From contig OZ038451.1 of NCBI GenBank assembly GCA_964036195.1, forward strand, positions 23,453,927 to 23,517,926: a DNA stretch of 64,000 bases, read 5' to 3'. The DNA is from Sphaerolaimus hirsutus (lineage: Eukaryota; Nematoda; Chromadorea; Monhysterida; Sphaerolaimidae). The position numbers and the translations under genes are program-made. Below, piece by piece: positions 1-12,300 of the stretch (position 1 is the first letter of the stretch; every line of letters begins with the position of its first letter). The notes under the pieces were generated by a model. That model searched no databases, was not told where the DNA came from, and worked only from the letters and a program-made list of their open reading frames with translations.

Positions 1-3000
1 AGTCAAAATATGACCACAATAGACATAACAATACATTGTCTGACACTTAACATACACATATTTTTTCTCTATGCCCCCATTTTGGGCGATTTTAAAAAAC
101 ATGATTTAAATTTTTTTTTTATTGATTTTTTTTAATCAAGGCGTTTAACCCTAGGCGGTAGATAAATGCCCCCCATTTGTTGTGTTGAGGGCGCAGTTTC
201 ATTTTGCAAGATTTTTGTGTTGGAATGGTGAATGACAAAAAGGGGTACAGTGAATCGGCTTCATCCTTTGGGGCTATTTGAAGGAGAAGGTCTACGGTCC
301 AAAGTGGCCCAAAATGATGGACATTAAGCAGTTGCACCATAGGATTGTCCAACAGTTCACTGAAATTTTGCCTAGCATGCGTGTGAATGCTGTGGGTGAA
401 GTGCATATCCGTTTGCATATTGTTGTATTGCAATAATGGTGGTGGTGATGTGCAGTGACGTTTCATGCATGTGATGTGCTCTAGTTGCAAATTTAGCGAT
501 ATGAATGTGTGCGTTTAACATACTAAATGGGGTACATTTATCTACTGCAATACCAAATTTGAGCACTTTTCATTTAAAATTGATGTGTTGGGAGCAGATT
601 GAAACCGTGCGCCACTGGGGTATACACACATATAGTGCAAAAATGGCCAATAAAACACATGAACTAGTGATTTTGACTGTGAAAATCGATAAAGGTTTAA
701 GAATTAGTGATTTTGAGCAAAAATTGAAAAGGAAAATAACAAGTAGAGTAAAAATTGAAAAGCAAAGTAAAAATTGAAAAGAGAGTAGAGCAAACAAAAA
801 TAATGATAAAATGTTGAAAAAATTAATAATAAATTTTATTGTTATTTCTGTGTGTTTCTTAACTGTTTACTTTTTACTTTACTTTTCAATTTTTACTCTA
901 CTCTCCCATTTTTACTACTCTTTACTTGCCATTTGTCATTTTACTTTACTCTCCAATTTTTACTCTACTCTTTACTTGCCATTTGTCATTTTGCTCTTCT
1001 TTCCACTTGCGGGACTGGCCCCAGATAGCTGGGCGATTTAGGGGGGGGGGGTCGGAGAAAGTAGCCAAAAAATCGCCTCTGGGATAGATAGATAGCTGAG
1101 CGACCTCCTAGATAGATAGATGGCTGGGCGGTTTAGGTGTTACCAATCCCCCCCTTCACCCAAACCCTCCTATCCTACCCCTAACATTTCGCTATACCAG
1201 ACTTATTACACTATATCAGACTTGAATGATGTAGTATTCCTTTTTATTTTTGATGTTAACCAGGTTTGAGTAAATACTGCCGCTAAGAATAAAGTTATAA
1301 GCAAAAAATAAATAGTAAAAATAAATAAACAAATAAATTAAATAATATTGAAAAAATATAATACAAAATAAAATATACCTGAGAAATCTATTTAAAAAAT
1401 CTACAAAACATAAACATAAGAAAACAAAAATAAAGTTTATAGTTGAAGGGTGTGCTTCTAAAAGTACCGATCTTCAATTTTTTTTACATTTTTAGGATCA
1501 TTTTTGGCATCCCCAAAAAACGCGCTTCAAAAAAAATGTGGCGGTACGAAATTCAATTGTGAGACATCGGAGGGTCAAAAAATGAAAAAATGACAAAATA
1601 CAGATCCTGTAATTTAAAAAGTACCGATCTACAAGCTTTTTCAGCTTTTGTACGTTTAAAAGTACCGATCTACACAGTTTTTCCGAAATTGTGCTTTTAA
1701 AGGTACCGATCTGCACATTATTTTTTGTGCTTCTAAAAGTACCGATATCAGATCGTTAGTTTTCAGCGCAAAAACTCATTTTGTGCTGTTTTATTATGGG
1801 TAAAAGTACCGATCTACATCTATCCGATTTTGTGCTTTTAAGGTACCCATCTACATGCTATTACCAATTTGTTCCTTTAAAATGTACTGTTAGGGTTGGC
1901 CGATGTTTTTTTTTAAACGTTTTTTTTTTTTTAACGTTTTTTTTTTTTTAAAACATGACGTCCGAAAAGGTTTTTTTTTAAAAAAAAACATCGGCTGAAA
2001 TTTTTAGTACTAAGCACTAGGTATTTTGCAAAATTTTTGCGCGCAAGCGCGCAATTTCACACAAATTGACATTGGTGGTTGTTTTCATTGGTTTTGTTGC
2101 ATTTTTAGTATCAAAACATTCATTTCTATGTGCTACCATGGGTGAATAAGCCGACATATGTTGCTGTAATATATAATATTGAGGTAATGTGCTTCCATGT
2201 ACCTCCACAATGTGTAACTTCACTCCCAAAGTAACAACCTCCTTTTATAACCTTGTTTGATCACCATTCCGTGCCAAACCTTACCTGAAGTCACGAACAT
2301 TCGACTATAAGGCGATATACGAACGATATGTCGACGAAAAATGGATATTTTTGACACAAATCACCACTTATAATGCTATCCCATGGCTCCACAGCCATTA
2401 TATGGTCATATTATACATCACAGAGTATTGCCAGTGTCTGATATACCTATATATGTTGACACTAGGTCATATCTGGGAGCTTTTAAAAAAAAACGTTTTT
2501 TTTTTTTAAAAACATCGAGTTAAAAAAAACGTTTTTTCCAACCCTATGTACTGTACTACAAAAAATACGATTCAATAAATGTTATATAGCTAGTGTTATA
2601 TGTATAAACAATGATTATACCCATGCATGTGGATACCGAATAATATGGGTATTGCATACTCCAAACTTTAAATTGTGATTATCTCAAAATCGATTTTTTG
2701 TAGATCGGTACTTTTAGAAGCACACCCTTCAGTTGAAGAGGGTGGATTTGAATTCAGCACGACTTCAGCAGATAAACCCAAAGTATTTTAACATGTTCAC
2801 TGTGCAAAAGTATTATTTGATGTCACTTGCACCCACCCCCGGCAGCGAGGATGGCGCTACTCTGATCATCAATGTACGATTTAAGATATCACAAATGTAA
2901 CCGTGTAAAATATGTACCATCAACGTACTTACCCATATCAAATACCACTCATTGGGATGTGTCAATGTGCAATATGGCACCTGTGTGTCAAATGTTCAAT

Positions 3001-3380
3001 AGAAAGGCCACCCTTTCCCAAGATATTCCATTCAACACTGATCATATTGAGCCAGCATATATCTCTGCATTATAATCGAAGCGGTCTTTTCGGCGCCGCC
3101 CCTCAAAAAACACCAAATCTTGCCCCAGCTGCTGTGAGATTTTAGAAAATATTGAGCTAATGCCGATAAGTACACTAGTTGACAACAAAAATTTCCAAAG
3201 CAGGTAAATCTGAGGCGAACATACTAGTTAACCGGAATGTGGAGTCCGTCAACTACCGTTTATGGAGATATAAAATGGTTCAAAACTAAAATGTGTTCAA
3301 AACAGATTTGTCGATTTTGAAAATTTCGGTTGTCAAGTAATGGGTTGCGCGTGGGGTCAATGGGCAATTTTGAAACTCAC
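1..3380. other. Gene-free repeat region downstream of TPCN1
   Basis: No exon with convincing splice sites and protein similarity is seen here. It holds a low-complexity fold-back of AAAATTGAAAAG/TTTTTACT blocks at about 710-1020 that ends next to a ..GGGACTGGCCCC motif, a G-run plus GATA tract at 1040-1140, a series of repeated AAAAGTACCGATCT motifs at 1460-1870 and 2700-2730, the hAT-like element at 1891-2546, and a TTGAC-ended repeat at about 3172-3335. The last coding exon of TPCN1 should lie here or beyond the window edge, but I could not identify it. Confidence 0.6.
1891..2546. mobile_element. hAT-like fold-back MITE, AAACGTTT body
   Basis: The element starts TAGGGTTGG and ends CCAACCCTA. 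It is flanked by an exact 8-bp duplication, tgtactgt, at 1883-1890 and 2547-2554. Both end zones are runs of A/T around AACGTTT, so they pair with each other. The centre is unique and carries a GCGCGC-AA-GCGCGC hairpin near 2040. There is no transposase frame. A relative in opposite orientation lies at 9266-9877 and a decayed one at about 3690-4207. Confidence 0.85.
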
Positions 3381-6300
3381 CGCTTTTAGCCTTTCCAAAA
3401 TCAAATCGGTTTCATCGACCGATCCTGATGAACTGCCACTGGCTCCAAAAATGCCACTGACGGAAAATCCACTTGCAGAATCCATTATTAGGTTGTATTC
3501 ATTGGTTGTTATAGCCAACCGTAGGGAGTGATAGGGGCTACTCGATGTGCCTGTGAAAAATGGATGGTACATAATGAATAGCTATATGTTGACGGTACAC
3601 TCGGAGCACATGATACCCTACCCTCGCACTTATTTATGTCTCACGTTGGAAGCGTGCCAATGTTGATAAAGCATGCGATTTTTGTATAAAGGATGAAAAA
3701 ATCATTGTTTTTCAAAAAAATTTCAAAAAAAAGAAAAAAAATCAGTGGTGATTTATGTCAAAATATCCGCTTTATGTTGACTTCTTATGTATATCGCTTT
3801 TTGTCGAATGTTCGTGACTTCAAGTGAAATTGGGCATGGAAAAGTGCTTAAATAAACTTATAAGAGCAGGCAAATACATTGGCAGTGACGTATCACACTG
3901 AACAGCTATATGGGGGCACATTGGCAGGATATTATATAAATACTACACTAACATATCACGGCTTATTATGACACAATAGCATGAACAAATGGAAGGTTTC
4001 ACACTAAAAATGCCTCAAAACCAATGAAAACAACCACCAATGATAATGAGCATGTGAAATTTCGCGCTCGCGCGCAAAAAATTGCAAAATACCTAGTGCT
4101 TGGTACTAAAAATTTTGGCTGCCGTTTAAAAAAAACGGTTTCGATGCGTTTTTTTAATATAAAAAAACGTGTTTAAAAAAACGGTTTAAAAAAACACCGG
4201 CCAACTGGGGTTCGGATCAGAAGTTTGGTTTTTCTCTAAGGGTTGTCATTCCAAATGGTACCGGTCAGAAAAAGGGTGCCAATAGCCGCGGCGCACACAA
4301 AATAAACGCATACAGTACCCTAATAAACACCTTCCCGGACAAGTTCACCACCCATTTTTTTATTTCACGTTGAACGCAAAATCTCCGTCCATGGGGGTGT
4401 TATAAGGCTGAAACTTTGTATATATAAAGTTGTAAGACCCCCTTACTCCCCAACAATGGGGGGAGGTGCGGCGACTCACTACAGGGTGGGTCGCCCTGTA
4501 TGCAACAATTTTTGTGGCGTTTTTGGTGTCCCAAGCAAGTTCACCACCCACTTGATTAGCTACACTTTGAAGGCTATATCTCCAGCTGTGAGGGCGGTAG
4601 AAAGCTGAAATTTGGGGGATGTCTTGCCAACAACCCCCCTCACAATACACCAGTGGGGCGGCTGCCGACGACCCACTAAAGCATGGGTCACCGCATATAA
4701 AGTTGATAATTATTTGAAGAACAGCCCAAGTGTCAGAAACAAGTTCGCCACCCAACTGCATTACAAAAAAATGTTGTGAGAACATACCTGATATAAAATT
4801 GAATCAGATTTGAACCCTAGTTCTGCTCATAAAATTTTTTTCAGTAGGGCACCCACCCTGTCCCATAAACAGCAGACTGAAAATTTCACTTTAAACCAAT
4901 TTTTGTATCACACTTAAAAAGTTGGTTTACAAAGTTCACTAGGGGAGGGTCTAAGGTTTAAAGTTATGTAAACAACATAACCTCTAAAATGCTTCCATAA
5001 GGAAATTTATTTGGGGTGAATGAAAAAGTGAAAATTGTGTCAAATTTTGTTCCTGAAATGACATCATTTTGACATCATAGATTTCACCCCAAGTAAATTT
5101 CCTTATGGAGGCATTTTAGAGGTTATGTTGTTTACATAACTTTGAACCTTAGACTATTCTCTAGTGAACTTTGTAAACCAACTTTGTAAGTGTGAAACAA
5201 AAAAATGGTTTAAAGTGAAATTTGCATTCTACCGTTTATGGGACAGGGAGGGTGCCCTACTGAAAAAAAATTTTTTTGGCTGAAATAGTGTTCCAACCCG
5301 ATTCAGTTTTATATTAGGTATGTTGTTGCAACATTTTTTCAATGCAGCTGGGTGATCAACTTGTTTTGGGACACTTGGGCTGTTTTTAGAAAATGGTCAA
5401 CTTTATATGCAGTGACCCATGCTTTAGTGGGTCGTTGGCAGCCGCCCCACTGGTGTATTGTGAGGGGGGTTGTTGGCAAGACATCCCCCAAATTTCAGCT
5501 TTATACCGCCATCACAGCTGGAGATATTGCTCTCGTAGTGTAGCCAATCAAGTGGGTGGTGAACTTGTTTGGGACACAAAAAACGCCAAAAAATTTTTTG
5601 CATATAGGGTGACCCACCCTGTAGTGAGTCGCCGCACCTCCCCCATTTTTGGGGAGTAGAGGGGTCTTACAACTTTATATATACAAAGTTTCAGCTTTAT
5701 AACACCCCCATGGACGGAGATATTGCATTCGAAGTGAAATAAAAAAATGGGTGGTGAACTTGTCCGGGAAGGTGTTTACGTAATAACAGACAATTTGCGG
5801 AAGAAAATATTCAATACATGACAATATATTCAAATACGCACCTAGATGCGGCTGGCGCCGACTGCACTGTATTCTGAACAGAAATGCCTCCATGATGAAT
5901 GCAACGATGACAGTAAGTACAATGGCTGTTATGATGTAGAATGTGAGAAAGAACACAATGCTCCACTCGCCAACGGTCAATCTGTAGGCGGTCATGATCA
6001 CGTGCCAATTGTTCACGCACATCAGATTCCACAGTGTGACTGTATATTGAAATTGAGCTGATTGAGGGTTAAGTGCGTGAAAGTGTAAAAGTCGCACTAT
6101 TTTTGACGGAAAACGTAACGGGTAAAATTTTTCAGCGGCCAAAACGGATAGGGTAAAATTTTTCAGCTTCCGGAAAACAGAAGCTAGAAAGGTTAAAAAA
6201 ATCCTCCGGGAAGCGGGAAACGGAAAGTTGACACCCTACTACCCACGTGTTAACAACCTAATATAAAAATTGATTAGATAATCTACAAGCATTAAGTTCA

Positions 6301-9300
6301 CTCCAATGAAAATTTTCGATTTCCGTCAATTTCAGTCGTTAACGAACTCCTCATTCTGGCAAATTAAAAATGTGTCTAAAACAAATTTATCAGCTTTGGA
6401 ACTTTCGGATGTCAACTAGTCTGTGCAGGGCCAAATTTGCGTGAAGAAGCCTCACCATAGGATATTAGTAGATTGTTAAAGTTGTTCAGATAGAAGAGAC
6501 CGCTATCAGTGTAGTATTGCTCGATGCTCGTATTTCTGAAATTTTTTGTAGATACTCACCATCAGAAATTACAATATTTGGACAGTGTAAACTGACTTGC
6601 AACAATCCCTCAGTGGCGCGCCAGCAAAAAACTCCATGGCAAATATTGCAAACATGTAGTAGATGAGAAGCAATACTATCGCTGCACTGAAATTTCATGG
6701 CGATTTGTCGTTCAATGAAGTTGGGATAATTATTCATTGGGGCCACACACACTTGATGTCAACTGGTTCCATGTCAATACAAATTTTAGTTGACAGGTCG
6801 CAGGGCAATTTTTAAGTTCACATGCGTCAATGTCAATACGGAGTTAATATTGGTATGGACATTTGAATATCATCCCAGGACCCATCAACTAAAACCCTGA
6901 TCAAAATCAGTCAGCCCAGTTGACACCAGGCCCCAGATTTAATTGGGCTGACACTCCTGAAAAGGGAGGGCATGACGGGCGTGTCTGGCAATTCGAGATT
7001 TAAATGGGAAGGCATGCCCACGCCCACCCGCCCGCCACGCCAGGCACCTGACAGCCACCGCCCGACTGCCAGGCAGAGCGAGATTGAATTGCGTGCCCGG
7101 TGGCAGCTGTCAGGTGCCTGGCAGGACGGGCATGAACATAAAAGATTTGGATACCAAAAATATATATTTGGATATACTATGGAAAGGACAAACTGAAAAC
7201 ATGAAAAGTTACCTGCCCTGCGCCTCTGAGGATGCAGGGCACATTTTTAATGTTCTGTTTAATTTTGCCAGACATGCCCTCACAATTACATCTCATTTTG
7301 CAATTTTCAGGCAAGTCAGGCAGTCGTGAGAGCGCGCCTGGCAGGCGTGTCGGGCGTGTCAGGCGCCTGGCATGCAGGGCGCAATTTAATCTCGTGTTAC
7401 AAACCTTTGCCTGGCGTGCATGACGGGCGTGTTAGATGCCGGGCGCAGACGGCAGAAATCTGTCTGCCCAATCAAATCTGGGGCCAGGTGTCATTGTCAA
7501 CTAGTGTGTGTAGGGCCATTACAACAAATCATTCTGTACCTAGCAAGTCTGGGTGTAATCAAACTCATCGATTCAGCGATATGTCTGAAGCGACTGCGCG
7601 CGCCAAGAAGTTGGAAAACGTCCAAAAATCTCAGCAGTATCAGATTTGCCACGGATCTGGCGCCACTCACGCCGCACACATAGCAGATGAGCGCAATGGC
7701 TGATGTGTACGTGATGAGCAGATCGAAACTGCGTGAGGTGAATTGATAATTGGTATACTCGGCCGACCGCAAAGTATACGCCCAAAATTACTTATGTCGT
7801 TGTCGATAACTCGAAATATTGTTTACTTTCACAAAAAAGACAAATAATTTGAAAAGAAAAAGGCGGAGTCGCGTACAAACGATGAATGTTTTGTCCCGAA
7901 ACGATTTTTGTTTGCTGAAACGATTTTTATAATGACGATGACGTCATGATGGAGTGTTTCCTTCAGACAAATGCATAGCATGCGGTCAGCCAAGTATACA
8001 CAGAAAAAAATGACATGCCAAGATTTTAATGGAAGAGTAAAATTAGTGCTTACACGTTCCACGGCGACAGGAAAAATAAGCTCGGGTAAACAGCCAGATG
8101 AACAGTCACTTCCACGACGAAAACTGAAAATTAGGGAAATATATTTGTGCACGTTAAGAGGCGCGACTTGTGGTACATGTTTTCAAACAGCCAACCAATA
8201 ATGAACGTAGACGTGAAGGCGTCATACATTTGTGTCCACTCGGACATGTGTGGGACGGAGGAGCCATCTGAAAAATATTTCCCACAATGAAATTTTTTTC
8301 CCAGGCTGAGTAAATTTAAAAAAATATTACATTCATACAGAGAGGCCACCGCAGTATAGCCAAAGCCGCAGGCGAAGCACAGCGCATCTGCATATGATGC
8401 AAACTTTTGACAAAAAAACAACAACAACAAAACAGTATGAATGACAATAAACAAACATATGACAGCCTTTGTGACTCGGGAATCGACCAAAGTCGCACAA
8501 AAGTTATGTACACCATCAGCCAACTTTCTTAATAGACCGGCGCCATTTTGTTCGCCGCTCGCGGCTATATTCACACCACCGCCTGTGGGCTATAAATGGT
8601 GGAAATCCATGTCAATTATTCCTAAGTTGACAGTGACTTGACAAAACTGACCCTCCATCTCAGATCAGAGACATTGTACACATTGGAAAATTGCTCTAAG
8701 GTTAGCCTGAAATCCTCTGGTCCGGATGTCAACACGCCATTTTCATTTTTGGAAAATAGAATAGCGCAAAAAGCCAAATAATTGTGAAGTATGGTAGTGG
8801 GAGAATTGGTAGCAGTTTGTTTGTAGTTTTGCATCATGGTACAAAAGTCGGAAAATGATACACCCTCTGGGAGATTCAGCTGCTGTCTGGGAACACCGGA
8901 AAAACGTTTGTTAAAATCCAGCGCCACCAGCGTAGATTGTCATCAAATTAGAAGGAATGAAATGTTCAAGTGCAGAATGTAAATTTCGAACATTTACAAA
9001 ACAAAAAAAATCATACATAAAAGTTAGGGTTCAAACGAGGCCGCGGTCCCGGTACATGGTTCGGCAAATCCCAGTGCCGGTCTCGACACTCCAGTCCGGT
9101 TCCGGTCCCGACAATTGATAAAAGCCAGACCCGGTCCCGGTCCCGACATTAGAAAATTTCTGGTCCCGGTCCGAAAAACTGGTCCCGTTTGAACCCTAAT
9201 AAAAGTGATATAAAATGTCGACATAACGAATAAGTCTTTATTACTGCAAAACACCCTGTCGCAAGTAGGGTTGGAAAAAAACGTTTTTTTAACTCGATGT

Positions 9301-12300
9301 TTTTTTTAAAAGCTCCCAGATATGACCTTGTGTCAACATATATAGGTATATCAGACAGTGGCAATACTCTGTGATGTTATATATGACCATATAATGGCTG
9401 TGGAGCCATGGAATAGCATTATAAGTGGTGATTTGTGTCAAAAATATCCATTTTTCATCGACATATCGTTCGTATATCGCCTTATAGTCGAATGTTCGTG
9501 ACTTCAGGTAAAGTTTGGCACGGAATAGTGATCAAACAAGGTTATAAAAGAAGCTTGTTACTTTGGGAGTGAAGTTACACACTGTGGAGGTACATGGAAG
9601 CACATTACCTCAATATTATATAGTACAGCAACATATGACGGCTTATTAACCCATGGTAGCACATAGAAATGAATACTTTGATACTAAAAATGCCACAAAA
9701 CCAATGAAAACAACCACCAATGTCAATTTGTGTGTGAAATTGCTAGCTTGCGCGCAAAATTTTTGCAAAATACCTAGTGCTTAGTACTAAAAATTTCGGC
9801 CTAATTTTTTTTTAACATTTCGGACGTCATGTTTTTTTGTTTTTTTAAACGTTTAAAAAAAACATCGGCCAACCCTAGTCGCAAGATAAGACATTTGAAA
9901 AAAAACTGTGTTGTCTGGTTTTGGTTGACAAAAAATATAAATAGCGATATCAAAACCACATATCCGATATCGATGCACTCCTGTGGTGGTCTGTCAAATA
10001 CTTCTACTTTTAATTAAATTTTTTTGCAGTCTAAATTGATCAGTTTATTAATTAATTGTCTTCCAAAAAGTATAAAAATGTTAATAATGCAGACAATTCA
10101 ATTCTTGAAGTCGATAAGCATCGAACAGCACGTGTTCAAGCACGTAAAATTTATCAATCGAATCGAACTATTGGCTTGTCACAAAAGTTTTCGCCGTTTC
10201 AGAATAGTCTGTTATTGGATCGTCCTGGATTGTGAGGGTTCAGTCGAGGTATAAGCTGGAATTTACATTGAAAAAATCGAAAACTACGGAAATTATGGAC
10301 CATGCATGTTGAGTTTTATACATTATTGAGAGATACTGGATACACTTTGACGTAATCAATTTCAAGGGAAAATTTTACAATTGAATAAATTCCAGCTTAG
10401 GTATATACCCCGGCTGAAATCCCACTGATCGTCAAATGCGAGACGATCCGGAAATGGCAAAAACTTTTGCGACAGACCAATATAGCCTACAGCAAACCTA
10501 CCCGTCAGCAGTGGAGATAATTCCCTCGGGTGACTTTAACAACTTGTATGCCTTCCGAGCACCTTCCAGCCTGTGAGCCAACAATTTTCCATATTTCGTG
10601 CGCTCATGCGACGAGAAATCTTCGTAGACAACTGCCAATAACTGAAAAAGTAGACATTGTGATATTTAATACATTTATATACCGTATTTCCTCGAAATAC
10701 CCCCAGGGGGTTTATTTTTTCAGAGTGGAAATTTTGAGGGGGGTATTTCGAGGGGGGGCTTATTCGAGGGGGGGGTTATTATTTCGTCAGAAATTTTCGG
10801 GAACGTCATACTAAAGAAGATGCTTTTACATACCCCAAACCGGTAATAAACGTGACAAAATAGGGTATATATAAGGACATAACAGGGACGTAAACGTACA
10901 TCGCTACACAAACTAGCATATACGTATAACTGCCATGCAAAATGGTCGTAATAAATACATCATGTTCCTTGCATACATGATGTACCTTATTCCAGAGGGG
11001 GGGTTATTCGAGGGCGGGGGGGTATTTTTTCCTCAGCTCGAAAACACCTGGGGGTATTTCGAGCGGGGGTTAATTCAAGGGGGGGGTATTTCGAGGAAAT
11101 ACGGTAGATATACTCCGCGGACCGCAAAGTATGCGCAGAATCCTACCATAATCAAATTAATAAAATCTTGTGATCATTTTTGTAATAAATTATTCCATAG
11201 TAAAAACAAAAAATTATGATGAAAAATTGCTTAATTTTGGTTCATTATTCAGACGAGTTATAATCGTCTATAAATGACGATAAGAAAGCAAATTACTAAC
11301 TATGTTCATGAGGAAATAAAGCATGATGCAGAGATATGCAATGAAGAAAATACAGTTTAGGCGATTCGCATCGAAGGCTTGCATCATCATGTCGGGGTTA
11401 CTGCGCATATATTAAGCAATAAATAAAACATGAGTGAAAAAAATGGTGATATCTTGGGTCACTCACAGACAAGGACGTATCCAGGGGGGGGGGGCGGGGG
11501 GGCTGCGGCCCCCCCCGTTCCCGGGCGAGACATGAAAAAGTCGGTGAAAATGCAACTTCTGGTACCACTTTTGAAGGTGTAATGTAAAAAATTTCGCGCG
11601 CAAGCGCGCATTTGCCCTTTATGCAGATGTATTGTTGGTAAATCGGTCCCCGTACTCTCACTTCACTATTTTATACACTAATTGGCGTGTTTTTTGCTCT
11701 ATACGTATGTATATTTACATACATATAAGCGATTTCTGGCACCAACGCCAATGGCGCCATGGTGTTGCTCCCACGAATGGCGCCAGCGCCATGACGTCAT
11801 TCCGCTACCACGTAGGTAAAATTTTAGGAGGGGGGGGGGCTGAGCCCCCCCCCCGTTCGCCGGGCTCCGTAAACAAGCAGCCCCCCCCCGCTCAAAAATC
11901 CTGGATACGTCCCTGCTCACAGACTATGCGAAATGTAAAATGTCATACAAAGTATCAAAAGTCATGTAAAATTTCAAACAAATTTACTTGATGTTTAAAA
12001 TTTTTCATGGCATTTTACATGACTTTGACACTTTTCTTGACATTTGACATTTTACCCGTTATCACTCACTTGGCCGTGGTGAGCAGCACAAACAGGCTGA
12101 TGAAGCTTTGGTATGGATCTCCAAAGTGATCAGGAGAAATCTCGTTGAAGAAAAAGTACCCTGGGTAGACGATAGGTGATACTCAATGATACGAAGCTGA
12201 CACATCGATGATCACACGCTAACGATACACACCGATGATCGAAAATAGCCAGATGAAAGTGAACAAAAGCAGGAGCATGTCAAGGACTGGCGGCAGGGCG

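Noticed and set aside
4360..4785. Open frames of 80-140 codons inside 4324-5778 and 50112-51568
   Set aside because: The same peptide appears on both strands because the element is a palindrome; there is no start context, splice pattern or family.
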